This document shows positions 1 through 7,243 of a stretch of 9,396 nucleotides of DNA, one piece after another; positions within the stretch are counted from its first letter, which is position 1; the number at the start of each line of letters is the position of its first letter. The notes under the pieces were generated by a model that had not been told where the DNA came from, did no database searches, and saw nothing but the letters and a program-made list of their open reading frames with translations. The DNA is from Pontiella desulfatans. Lineage in GTDB: Bacteria; Verrucomicrobiota; Kiritimatiellia; Kiritimatiellales; Pontiellaceae. The stretch spans positions 1-9,396 of the forward strand of contig JARFRL010000236.1 of NCBI GenBank assembly GCA_029287275.1, written 5' to 3'. Both the position numbers and the translations under genes were made by a program.

Positions 1-1058
1 ACCACGACATGCCGCCCTTCAACAAATCGGCGATGGATGGCTACGCCTGCCGCGCCGCCGATCTGCCCGGCCCGCTCCACTGTCTCGAAACCATCCCCGC
101 CGGCGGCACGCCGCGATACGCCATCAACGAAGGCCGTTGCGCCCGCGTCATGACCGGCGCGATCGTGCCGGAAGGCGCGGACCGCGTCTTCATGGTCGAG
201 GAGTCCATCATTCTAGAAGACAACTCGGTGCGCTTCACCGGCGCCGAGGATCCGGACAACATTTTTTTCAAGGGATCCGACGTTAAAAGCGGCGACACGG
301 TGCTGACGCGGGGCACCCTGCTCGGCCCCAGCCACCTCGCCGTGCTGGCCGCCGCCGGACGCTCCGAGTCGCGGGTGGCCAAACCCCGCCGCGTCGGAAT
401 TCTGGCCACCGGATCGGAACTCGTTCCTCCGAACGAACCCGTGGCGGGCGCCTCCATCCGCGAAACCAGCGGCGCGCAATTGATCGGTCAAATCGAGGCG
501 TGCGGCTGCGTCCCGAACTATTACGGCATCGTGGAAGACGACCGCGAAAAAATCGCCGCCTTGATTCAAACGGCCGCGGCCGAGAACGACGTCGTGCTGA
601 TCTGCGGCGGCAGCTCGGTCGGCGACTTCGACTTCGTACCCGAGCTGCTCGCGCGGAGCGGCTTCGAGATCGCGTTCGACCGCGTGGCCATGCAGCCCGG
701 CAAACCGCTGACGTTCGCCCGCGGCGAAAACAAAACGTGCTTCGGCATGCCCGGGAACCCCGTCTCCACCTACATGGTCATGGAAGCCTTCGTGAAACCG
801 TTCCTCTTCCGCTCCATGGGCCACGACTTCAAACCCTCGGTCATCCAGCTCAAGCTGGGCAAAGGCATGAGGCGCAGAAAAACCGACCGCGAGGCCTTCG
901 TGCCCGCCAGGATCGCGCGGCCGGACACGGTTGAGCGGCTCGTCTATCACGGCTCCGCGCACATCCACGCCATCAGCCAGGCCGATGGTTGGATCATCTT
1001 CCCCCGCGGAAAAAGCGAGCTCGAAGAAGGCTCGCTGGTCGATTTCCGTCAACTCTAA
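1..1058 (+). CDS. moeA: Molybdopterin molybdenumtransferase MoeA, 5'-truncated by the window edge
   Basis: MoeA inserts molybdate into adenylylated molybdopterin in the cytoplasm, the last step of basic Moco synthesis. The first complete codon is at 3. The ATG at 9 is not the true start, because the reading frame is open upstream and the text begins inside the family motif (PPFNKSAMDGYA). Counting from that Met, the N-terminal domains run to about residue 120 and include RVMTGAIVPEGADRV at 46-60. The MPT-binding domain spans about 127-270 with ATGSEL (133-138), GGSSVGDFDF (200-209), QPGKPLTF (229-236) and GMPGNPVS (246-253). The C-terminal beta domain spans about 276-349. Some 50 residues are probably missing, judged from the usual length of about 400. 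Its stop is 9 bases before the moaC start, so the two genes are very likely co-transcribed. The identity is secure. Confidence 0.96.
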   Translation, partial: HDMPPFNKSAMDGYACRAADLPGPLHCLETIPAGGTPRYAINEGRCARVMTGAIVPEGADRVFMVEESIILEDNSVRFTGAEDPDNIFFKGSDVKSGDTVLTRGTLLGPSHLAVLAAAGRSESRVAKPRRVGILATGSELVPPNEPVAGASIRETSGAQLIGQIEACGCVPNYYGIVEDDREKIAALIQTAAAENDVVLICGGSSVGDFDFVPELLARSGFEIAFDRVAMQPGKPLTFARGENKTCFGMPGNPVSTYMVMEAFVKPFLFRSMGHDFKPSVIQLKLGKGMRRRKTDREAFVPARIARPDTVERLVYHGSAHIHAISQADGWIIFPRGKSELEEGSLVDFRQL

Positions 1059-1067
1059 GGACTCTCC

Positions 1068-1523
1068 ATGAACAAGAAACTCTCTCACATTGGCAACGAC
1101 AATCGGCCCGCGATGGTCGACGTCAGTCACAAGCCCCAACAAAAACGGATCGCGGTCGCGAGCGGATTCATCGCGCTCGAACCCGAAACGCTCCGGCTGA
1201 TCGGCGACAACCAAATCAAAAAAGGCAACGTGCTGCTGACCGCGGAGCTGGCCGGCGTGATGGCCGCGAAGAAAACCGGCGAAATGATTCCTCTCTGCCA
1301 TCCCCTGCTCCTCTCGAAAATCGACGTGAAGGCCGAAGCGGAAACGGACGGCGTACGCGTGGTGGGCACCGTGATCTGCACCGGCCAAACCGGCGTGGAG
1401 ATGGAGGCGCTGTCGGGCGTGTCCATGGCCCTGCTCACCATCTACGACATGTGCAAGGCCGTCGATAAAACCATGGAAATCGGCCAAATCAAGCTCCTCG
1501 AAAAAACAAAGGAAGACGCGTGA
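1068..1523 (+). CDS. moaC: Cyclic pyranopterin monophosphate synthase MoaC
   Basis: MoaC turns the GTP-derived 3',8-cyclo product of MoaA into cyclic pyranopterin monophosphate, the first committed Moco intermediate. The 151-residue length is normal for the family. Visible signatures are PAMVDVS (14-20), IPLCHPL (74-80) with the active-site Cys-His pair, and the very conserved stretch from GVEMEALSG (109-117) to TIYDMCKAVDK (124-134). The C-terminal IKLLEKT (141-147) supplies the late active-site lysine. The start is supported by AAGGA at 1057-1061, which overlaps the moeA stop. The gene ends in a GTGA overlap with the following mog-type gene. No moaA, moaD or moaE lies in the window; they may be upstream or elsewhere. 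Confidence 0.97.
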   Translation: MNKKLSHIGNDNRPAMVDVSHKPQQKRIAVASGFIALEPETLRLIGDNQIKKGNVLLTAELAGVMAAKKTGEMIPLCHPLLLSKIDVKAEAETDGVRVVGTVICTGQTGVEMEALSGVSMALLTIYDMCKAVDKTMEIGQIKLLEKTKEDA

Positions 1524-1990
1524 AGGCGTTAATCGTCACCCTTTCCGACCGCGCCGCGCGCGGTGAATACGAGGATCGTAGCGGCCCCGAAATCGAATCC
1601 ATGCTGCGCGCCGCGTTCGAGGCGATCGCGGTCGAGCGCGTGTTGATCGGCGACGAACCCGCCGAGCTGAGGAGTCAGATCGAAAGGACCGCGGAGTTCG
1701 ACGTGGTCATCACCACGGGCGGCACCGGAATCAGCCCGCGCGATATCACGCCGGAGGTGGTGAATCCCATGCTGGACAAAGAAATACCCGGCATCATGGA
1801 ATTCATCCGAACCAAACACGGCGAGCGCCTGCCCTCCGCGCTGCTGAGCCGATCGATCGCCGGGGTGATCGGGACGACCTTGGTTTACACGCTGCCCGGA
1901 AGCGTCAAAGCCGTTCGCGAATATATGACGGAAATCATCAAATCCCTAGATCATGCTGTCCAAACCGCGCGCGGCGTCGACGTTCATTGA
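1520..1990 (+). CDS. mog: Molybdopterin adenylyltransferase, MogA/MoaB family
   Basis: This family binds molybdopterin and adenylylates it with MgATP, preparing the substrate for MoeA. The 156-residue protein is a single MoCF-biosynthesis domain. Seen motifs are TTGGTGISPRD (65-75), which is the MPT-binding loop, an acidic IPGIMEF segment (89-95), LLSRSIAGV (108-116) and TLPGSVKAVREY (124-135). The start is GTG, whose last two bases and the next A form the moaC stop (GTGA overlap). GGA at 1511-1513 lies six bases upstream, so translational coupling is likely. The MogA and MoaB names overlap in this family. The intact MPT loop and the neighbouring moeA favour an active adenylyltransferase, but the E. 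coli-type MoaB paralogue cannot be excluded by eye. Confidence 0.93.
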   Translation: MKALIVTLSDRAARGEYEDRSGPEIESMLRAAFEAIAVERVLIGDEPAELRSQIERTAEFDVVITTGGTGISPRDITPEVVNPMLDKEIPGIMEFIRTKHGERLPSALLSRSIAGVIGTTLVYTLPGSVKAVREYMTEIIKSLDHAVQTARGVDVH

Positions 1991-2006
1991 ATTCATAGGC
2001 TTTGAT

Positions 2007-2018
2007 AGTTGATCAACT
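2007..2018. promoter_or_regulatory. 12-base perfect palindrome over the -35 box, possible operator
   Basis: AGTTGATCAACT is self-complementary across all 12 bases and covers the proposed -35 hexamer. The half-site word TAGTTG occurs at 2006-2011 and again, directly repeated, at 2021-2026. This placement would suit a dimeric repressor that responds to substrate or molybdate. It does not look like the ModE site. No regulator gene is in the window, and a 12-base palindrome can arise by chance. Confidence 0.35.
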
Positions 2019-2037
2019 TGTAGTTGTTTTGTAGAAT
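2009..2037 (+). promoter_or_regulatory. Putative sigma70-type promoter for the xdhC-enzyme segment
   Basis: A -35 hexamer TTGATC (2009-2014), a 17-base spacer and a -10 hexamer TAGAAT (2032-2037) lie in a 63-base gap in which 21 bases are G or C, against GC-rich genes on both sides. The -10 differs from consensus at one position and the -35 at two. Initiation would be expected near 2044, leaving only about 10 bases before the xdhC ATG. It is inferred from sequence only. Read-through from moeA-moaC-mog is equally possible, since no terminator is visible after mog. Confidence 0.5.
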
Positions 2038-2053
2038 TCGGAAAACTTAGGCA

Positions 2054-2860
2054 ATGAACAATATCTATTCCATTTTAGAGCGGGAATTGCGCGCCGGGTA
2101 TCCGTGCGTGGTGGTAACCGTCATCGCCACGAAAGGTTCCACGCCCCGAAAAACGGGCGCGAAAATGCTGGTCCGCGGCGACGGATCGATTCAGGGCACC
2201 GTGGGCGGAGGGAAATTCGAGTCGCTGGTGATCGAAGCCGCCGTCAACGCGCTGGAATCCGGCGAGCTGGAAACGCGCTCCTTTCCCCTGCACGAACTTT
2301 CCGACGACTCGTTCGGCGCCATTTGCGGCGGCGAAATCACCGTTTTACTGGAGCCCTACGCCATCAAACAACGACTCTTAATCTCCGGCGCCGGCCACTG
2401 CGGCCAAGCGCTGGCCGAGCTGGCGATTCAATGCGGTTGGGCCGTGACGGTCTTCGACGACCGGCCCGCCCTCTTCGACACGCCGCTTTACACCGAGAAC
2501 CACGCGGATTTCAACGCCGCGCCCGACGCGTTGCGCTCGTTCGAATTCCGCCCCGACGACTGCCTGGTTTTGGTAAGCAAAGGCCACCCCGAGGACCGCG
2601 CCGCGGTCAAGGCGGTGCTGAGCCGTGATCCCGTTCCGGAACTCGCCTACTTCGGCATGATTGGAAGCGACCGAAAGGTTTCCATGATTTTAAAGGATCT
2701 GGAGGCGGAAGGCCTCGCGGCGGAGGAACTGAAGAAAATTTACGCGCCCATCGGCCTCAACATCGGCTCGGAATCGCCGGCGGAGATAGCGGTGTCCATC
2801 ATGGCGGAAATCCTACAGGTCACGCGCGGCGCGCGCGGAGGGCATTCGCGACTGAAATGA
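2054..2860 (+). CDS. xdhC: XdhC/CoxI family molybdenum cofactor insertion chaperone
   Basis: XdhC-type proteins (including PaoD and CoxI relatives) bind mature Moco, protect its sulfurated form and deliver it to xanthine-oxidase-family apoenzymes in the cytoplasm. The N-terminal XdhC domain shows GSTPRK (28-33), GTVGGGKFE (48-56) and FGAICGG (87-93), which carries the conserved cysteine. The C-terminal Rossmann domain shows GAGHCGQALA (112-121), DDRP (135-138), YFGMIGSDRKV (199-209) and PIGLNIGSESPAEIAVSIM (232-250). The length of 268 is usual. The ATG start gives the standard N-terminus, yet only a weak AGG sits two bases upstream. That contrasts with the good Shine-Dalgarno sites of several neighbours and fits a very short leader. 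The gene overlaps the following mocA-like gene by ATGA. Confidence 0.95.
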   Translation: MNNIYSILERELRAGYPCVVVTVIATKGSTPRKTGAKMLVRGDGSIQGTVGGGKFESLVIEAAVNALESGELETRSFPLHELSDDSFGAICGGEITVLLEPYAIKQRLLISGAGHCGQALAELAIQCGWAVTVFDDRPALFDTPLYTENHADFNAAPDALRSFEFRPDDCLVLVSKGHPEDRAAVKAVLSRDPVPELAYFGMIGSDRKVSMILKDLEAEGLAAEELKKIYAPIGLNIGSESPAEIAVSIMAEILQVTRGARGGHSRLK

Positions 2861-3480
2861 AAAGCGGCCCCTCCAGTCGAACCGCCATGCTTTTCCTCGC
2901 CGCCGGGGCTTCCCGACGCATGGGACGATCCAAGGCGCTACTCCCCTGGAAAGGAACCACCGTCATCGGCCATCATTTCCGGCTGTTGAGCGCGCTCGCG
3001 ACGATCGATCCATGGGTGGTCACCCAAGCGGACGATCAACCCCTTTTCGCCGAGCTCGACGCCATCGGCTGGCCCGCGGAACGGCGCGTCGTCAATCCCC
3101 TGGCGCCGGACTGCGACATGCTGGAATCCATTCGGCGCGGAGTACGCGGCATGTTGGCCAGCGAAACGCCCTATCACGCCCTCGGCATCGCCCTGACCGA
3201 TCAGGTTCTGACCCGCTCCTCCACCTTCGAACAACTGGAAATCCAGGCGCGGCGAAGCTCGCTCGGGATTCTCCAGCCCGAGCACCAAACCCAACGCGGC
3301 CATCCCGTGCTGCTCTCCCGCGCCATCGCCGAGGAGCTTCGGGATTACGCGGGCGAGTCCTTCAAACATTTCCTCGAAGAACACGAAACCGCCCGCGCGA
3401 CCGCGCCCCTGGACGACGAAGGCGTGGCGCGCGACATGGACACCCCCGAACAGTACCAAGAACAACTATTGATCACCTAA
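2857..3480 (+). CDS. mocA: MocA/MobA-like molybdopterin cytidylyltransferase (NTP transferase)
   Basis: The family transfers CMP from CTP (MocA) or GMP from GTP (MobA) to Moco. Xanthine-oxidase-family enzymes use the cytosine dinucleotide form, so the neighbours point to MocA. The nucleotide-binding signature LAAGASRRMGRSKALLP is at 14-30. Further family features are DMLESIRRGV (87-96), LTDQ (113-116), RGHPVLL (147-153) and a late RDMDTPEQY (192-200). Two regions look atypical. LTDQ is followed by V rather than the usual proline, and GESFKHFL (166-173) stands where the acidic GD-type motif normally sits. The start overlaps the xdhC stop as ATGA; a GGAGGG at 2837-2842 is 14 bases away, so coupling probably helps. 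Nucleotide specificity is inferred from context. Confidence 0.86.
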   Translation: MKSGPSSRTAMLFLAAGASRRMGRSKALLPWKGTTVIGHHFRLLSALATIDPWVVTQADDQPLFAELDAIGWPAERRVVNPLAPDCDMLESIRRGVRGMLASETPYHALGIALTDQVLTRSSTFEQLEIQARRSSLGILQPEHQTQRGHPVLLSRAIAEELRDYAGESFKHFLEEHETARATAPLDDEGVARDMDTPEQYQEQLLIT

Positions 3481-3492
3481 CCGGAGAGCCGC

Positions 3493-4125
3493 ATGAAGGA
3501 ACCGAACAGCAACGACGATAAAATCCGCTTTTCGCGACGCGGATTCATCAAAACCGCCGGGCCGACCGCGACCGCCGTCATGGCGGGCAACGTGGACCAA
3601 GCCTCCGCCGAGATGGAAAGGGAGCGAGCGGAAAAGCCGCTCGGCCCCGGCCCGGTCGCCATCGAGTTGAACGTGAACGGAACCGTTCACAAGGTGAGCG
3701 TCGAACCGCGGATCACGCTGCTCGACGTGCTGCGCAACGAGCTGGACCTCACCGGCGCCAAGGAAGTGTGCGACCGCGCGCAATGCGGCGCCTGCACGGT
3801 GTTGCTCGACGATGAGCCGGTCAACGCCTGCATGATGCTGGCCGTCGCGGTGCAAGGACGGAAGATCCGCACCATCGAAGGCATCTCGCCCAACGGGAAG
3901 ATGAACAAGTTGCAGGAGGAGTTCGTTAAACACGACGCCATGATGTGCGGGTTCTGCACCCCCGGCTTCGTCACCTCCCTCACCAATCTGCTTGAAACGG
4001 TCCCGACCGCGACGGACGAGCAGATCATGAAAGCCTGCTCCGGCCATCTCTGCCGTTGCGGAACCTATCCCCATATTCTTAAAGCCGCGCGCGCCGCGGC
4101 GGGACGCACGGAGGTACCCTCATGA
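3493..4125 (+). CDS. Tat-exported 2x[2Fe-2S] subunit of a xanthine-oxidase-family enzyme (PaoA/CoxS-like)
   Basis: This is the electron-transfer subunit that passes electrons from Moco to FAD. Residues 14-20 read SRRGFIK, a near-perfect twin-arginine motif, followed by a modest hydrophobic stretch (21-32) and a possible ASA cleavage site (37-39). The plant-type [2Fe-2S] domain follows, with cysteines 93, 98, 101 and 113. The helical [2Fe-2S] domain has CGFCTPG (152-158) and CRCGTYPHI (187-195), giving cysteines 152, 155, 187 and 189. All eight ligands are present. The length of 210 includes about 50 extra N-terminal residues compared with cytoplasmic relatives, as in E. coli PaoA. GGAG at 3483-3486 supports the start. 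The stop overlaps the next gene by ATGA. The substrate cannot be read from this chain. Confidence 0.95.
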   Translation: MKEPNSNDDKIRFSRRGFIKTAGPTATAVMAGNVDQASAEMERERAEKPLGPGPVAIELNVNGTVHKVSVEPRITLLDVLRNELDLTGAKEVCDRAQCGACTVLLDDEPVNACMMLAVAVQGRKIRTIEGISPNGKMNKLQEEFVKHDAMMCGFCTPGFVTSLTNLLETVPTATDEQIMKACSGHLCRCGTYPHILKAARAAAGRTEVPS

Positions 4126-6284
4126 GTGGCTGGCCCGAAAATCCAAAATACCTAGGCAAACGAACCCTCCGGGTGGATGGCAAAGAAAAAGTGACCGGTC
4201 AGGCCAAGTATACCTACGACCAGCACCCGAAAGGCATGCTGTACGGAATGATCCTCCGGTCAAAATGGGCCGCGGCCCGCGTGAACGCGGTGGATCTTTC
4301 GCCCGCGCTGAAAATACCCGGCGTGAAAGCGGCCATCGTGATTGATAAAACACCGCGCGACATCCGCTTCTATGGCCAGGAAATCGCGGCCGTCGCGGCC
4401 GAGACGCCGGAGATCGCGGAAGAAGCGATCCGCGCCATCCTCGTGGACGCCACGCCCAATCCCTTCGTGGTCACCCCGGAGGAGTCGCTTAAAGAAGGCG
4501 CCCCGTCCGTATTTAGAAACAGACAGAATGTCTCAACGGCGAAAACCCGGACGAAAAAGAACGCGAGCCAGGGTCTGGCCGACGCGGCCGCGGTGGCCGA
4601 GGTGATGGTTTCGACGCAAGTGTGCGTGCACCATCCGCTGGAAACCCATGGAAACGTCATTGATTGGTCGACGGGCGACGAGATGACCGTGTGGGCGTCC
4701 ACGCAAGCCATCTCCAGCGTGCGGCGCGGGCTCGCGAAACCGCTGGGAATTCAACAGAACAAAGTCCGCGTGATCTCGGAATTCATGGGCGGCGGATTCG
4801 GGGCCAAGTTCCAGGCCGGCGTGGAAGGCGTCGCCTGCGCCAAGCTCTCCAAAGAAGCCGGCGCGCCGGTTAAACTGATGCTCTCGCGATTCGACAACCA
4901 CCATTCGGTGGGCAACCGGCCGTGCACCTATCAGCACATTAAAATCGGCGCCGATAAAAACGGGAAACTGACCGGTTTCATCAGTAAAGGGTTTGGCTCC
5001 GCCGGTTACGCGAGCGGCGGCGAAACCGCGGGCGGCGGCGGCGGCGCGGGATTCCCCTCGCCCTACGTGTACGACGTGGACAACGTCGAGTCCTCGCAAG
5101 TGGGCGTCGCCATCAACGCCGGCTCGGCCCGCGCCTTCCGCGCGCCCGCCCATCCGCCGGCTTGTTTCGGCATGGAAGCCGCCATGGACGCGCTCGCGGA
5201 AAAGCTCGAAATGGACCCGGTGGAATTCCGCAAGAAAAACACGGGCCACGAGGTTCGCCTCGGCCAATTCGACATCGCGTCGGAAAAATTCGGCTGGAAA
5301 CAGAAATACAAAAAGCCGGGAACGTCGAAAGGCGTCGTTAAAACCGGAATTGGATGCACCACCGGCGAATGGGGCGGCGGAGGTAAAGGCTCGCAGGCCG
5401 AAGTCGAAATCAGTTCCGATGGCACGGTTGAAGTGCGCTGCGGCACGCAGGATCTCGGCACGGCCACCAAAACCTCCATCGCCGTGGTGGCCGCGGAAAC
5501 CCTTGGCCTTCGTCCATCGGACATCAGCCCCAAACTCGGCGACACCCGCTATCCGCCCTCCGGCGGCAGCGGCGGCAGCACCACGTCGCCCTCGGTCTGC
5601 CCGGCCATTAAAGTCGCGTGCGACAACGCGCTCGAGGAACTCAAGGAAGTCTCCGGCATGGCGAACGTCACCGGCGCCAACTGGAAAAAAGCCTGCGCGA
5701 AAATCGGCCCGGACCCCTTGGTCGTTCAAGGCAAATGGCGAGAGGGCCTTTCCGGAAGAGGAACGGCCGGCGTGCAAATGGCGGAAGTCGAGGTCGACAC
5801 CGAAACCGGATTCATCAAGGTTAAAAAAATCGTCTTGGTTCAGGACTGCGGACTGCTGGTCAATTTACAGACCGCGGAAAGTCAGACCAACGGCGGCGTC
5901 ATCATGGGCATCAGCTACGCGCTCTACGAGGAGCGCGTGATGGATGAGCAGACCGGTGTTTCGCTGAACCCCAACTTCGAAACCTACAAGCTTCCAACGT
6001 TGGCGGACATGCCCGAGATCGGCCTGACGCTCCAGAGCATGCCGGAGCGCGGCGTGATCGGCATCGGAGAACCGGTCACGGTTCCAACCGCGGCCGCCAT
6101 CGCCAACGCCGTGTCCAACGCGATCGGCGCGCGGATCACCAGCCTGCCGATCACGCCGGCCAAGGTGCTCGACGCGCTGAACGGAGAGACCCCGGCGGTT
6201 GAGAAACTCGCGTGGGACCGCGTCGCCTCGTTAACGACTCATGGCGACTTCATCAACCTCGATAAACAGGAGTGGATCGCATGA
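4122..6284 (+). CDS. Moco-binding catalytic subunit, xanthine-oxidase family, likely aldehyde-oxidoreductase-like
   Basis: This 720-residue subunit holds the MCD cofactor and hydroxylates or oxidises the substrate. The N-terminal a/b hammerhead domain covers about 10-115, followed by the molybdopterin-binding domains. Motifs seen are HPLETHG (171-177), STQ (193-195), MGGGFGAKF (222-230), AFRAP (338-342), CGTQDLGT (440-447), GGSGGST (481-487) and GIGEP (647-651), where E650 is the catalytic base. Aligned by eye to bovine xanthine dehydrogenase, Glu802 becomes F230 and Arg880 becomes G308 in a glycine run (304-308), so a purine substrate is unlikely. No signal peptide is seen; export with the Tat-bearing small subunit is inferred. 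GGAGG (4110-4114) and an ATGA overlap support the start. Gene order small-large-FAD differs from paoABC. The true substrate is unknown. Confidence 0.94.
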   Translation: MSGWPENPKYLGKRTLRVDGKEKVTGQAKYTYDQHPKGMLYGMILRSKWAAARVNAVDLSPALKIPGVKAAIVIDKTPRDIRFYGQEIAAVAAETPEIAEEAIRAILVDATPNPFVVTPEESLKEGAPSVFRNRQNVSTAKTRTKKNASQGLADAAAVAEVMVSTQVCVHHPLETHGNVIDWSTGDEMTVWASTQAISSVRRGLAKPLGIQQNKVRVISEFMGGGFGAKFQAGVEGVACAKLSKEAGAPVKLMLSRFDNHHSVGNRPCTYQHIKIGADKNGKLTGFISKGFGSAGYASGGETAGGGGGAGFPSPYVYDVDNVESSQVGVAINAGSARAFRAPAHPPACFGMEAAMDALAEKLEMDPVEFRKKNTGHEVRLGQFDIASEKFGWKQKYKKPGTSKGVVKTGIGCTTGEWGGGGKGSQAEVEISSDGTVEVRCGTQDLGTATKTSIAVVAAETLGLRPSDISPKLGDTRYPPSGGSGGSTTSPSVCPAIKVACDNALEELKEVSGMANVTGANWKKACAKIGPDPLVVQGKWREGLSGRGTAGVQMAEVEVDTETGFIKVKKIVLVQDCGLLVNLQTAESQTNGGVIMGISYALYEERVMDEQTGVSLNPNFETYKLPTLADMPEIGLTLQSMPERGVIGIGEPVTVPTAAAIANAVSNAIGARITSLPITPAKVLDALNGETPAVEKLAWDRVASLTTHGDFINLDKQEWIA
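6268..6272 (+). promoter_or_regulatory. Shine-Dalgarno that sets the FAD-subunit start
   Basis: AGGAG ends eight bases before the ATG at 6281. An in-frame GTG at 6272 overlaps this site and has no ribosome-binding site of its own at proper spacing, so the ATG is preferred. That choice also gives the ATGA overlap seen at other junctions of the cluster. Confidence 0.75.
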
Positions 6285-7243
6285 ATAAATTCGAATACAT
6301 AAAGGCCACCACCGCGGAAAGCGCCTGCGCCGCGGCGGGAAAAACAACGCGCTTTCACGGCGGCGGAATCGATCTGCTCGGCGAAATGAAAGACTATCTG
6401 TCCTCCCCCTCGCGCGTGATCGACGTCTCCGGATTGGATCGTTCGATCAGCGACGAGGGCGATCATTGGAAACTGGGCGGCGCGGTTCGGCTGGTCGACA
6501 TTGAAAACCACGAGGGCCTTCAACAATCCCTGCCCGGTTTGACGCAGGCGGCCGAACACGTGGGCTCGCCACAGATTCGCAACCTCGCCACCGTCGGCGG
6601 AAACATCTCGCAGCATAGCCGCTGCTGGTATTACCGCCACCCGGACGTGAAATGCCTGAAGGCCGGTGGATCGACCTGCTACGCGCAGGAAGGAATCAAC
6701 AAATTCCATGCCATCTTCTTCGAAGGCGCCTGCCTGAGCCCGGTCGTTTCGAACCTCGGCGTCGCCCTGTCGGCGCTGGACGCCACCGCGCGAGTCATGC
6801 GCGCGGGGCAAGTCCGCGACATGACGATGGAAGCGTTTTATGAAGACGCGGACGTCAACCCGCGGGCCCACAACTCACTTAAGCCCGACGACCTGGTGGT
6901 TTCCGTTAAAATCCCGAAAACGCGCGCGAAAAGCTCATACGTTCAGTTCTCGGAAAAAGAGACGTTCGACTGGGCGTTGGTCAGCTGCTCGGCGGCGGCC
7001 AACATGGAAGGCGACATGCTGAGCGATTTGCGGCTCTATCTGGGCGTCGTTTCGCCGATACCCCACACCAAGGCGGCCGCCCTTCGGAAACTGGAAGGCG
7101 TCCGACTGACCGAATCCGCCGTTGAGCAAGCGGCCGCGGCGCTGCTACAAGGCGCGGACACCTCTGAACACAATCGGTATAAAGTCCCGCTGGCTAAAAC
7201 GGCGGTCAAACGCGCGATTCTCGCGTTGGGAGGAAAAAAATGA
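6281..7243 (+). CDS. FAD-binding subunit (subunit M) with predicted extra [4Fe-4S] site, PaoB-like
   Basis: This subunit carries FAD and hands electrons to the external acceptor. It is 320 residues from the preferred ATG. The FAD-binding segment FHGGGIDLL (25-33) and GSPQIRNLATVGGNIS (95-110) contact the flavin diphosphate in relatives. Next comes a cysteine-rich insert, CWYYRHPDVKC (115-125), then C133 and C151. It resembles the insert in E. coli PaoB and in the beta subunit of 4-hydroxybenzoyl-CoA reductase, where four cysteines bind a [4Fe-4S] cluster. The CO-dehydrogenase-flavoprotein C-terminal domain fills about 215-317. No signal peptide is present. The gene overlaps the catalytic subunit by ATGA upstream and the 68-residue gene by ATGA downstream. 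The family call is firm; the cluster is inferred from cysteine spacing. Confidence 0.94.
   Translation: MNKFEYIKATTAESACAAAGKTTRFHGGGIDLLGEMKDYLSSPSRVIDVSGLDRSISDEGDHWKLGGAVRLVDIENHEGLQQSLPGLTQAAEHVGSPQIRNLATVGGNISQHSRCWYYRHPDVKCLKAGGSTCYAQEGINKFHAIFFEGACLSPVVSNLGVALSALDATARVMRAGQVRDMTMEAFYEDADVNPRAHNSLKPDDLVVSVKIPKTRAKSSYVQFSEKETFDWALVSCSAAANMEGDMLSDLRLYLGVVSPIPHTKAAALRKLEGVRLTESAVEQAAAALLQGADTSEHNRYKVPLAKTAVKRAILALGGKK

Noticed and set aside
213..1487. 424-codon open frame on the minus strand
   Set aside because: It runs antisense across clear moeA and moaC genes. Its product is low-complexity (His-, Gly-, Ala-, Arg-rich), as expected when GC-rich codons are read backwards.
1989..2039. GAATTC occurring at both ends of the AT-rich gap
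   Set aside because: Six-base words recur by chance and there are no longer flanking repeats, so there is no sign of an inserted element.
4533..5777. 414-codon open frame on the minus strand
   Set aside because: It lies antisense to the catalytic subunit, with the same Ala/Gly/Arg-rich shadow composition and no recognisable motif.
6272..6280. Earlier GTG start for the FAD subunit
   Set aside because: The GTG overlaps the Shine-Dalgarno that serves the ATG at 6281. The ATG also gives the ATGA overlap seen at other junctions.
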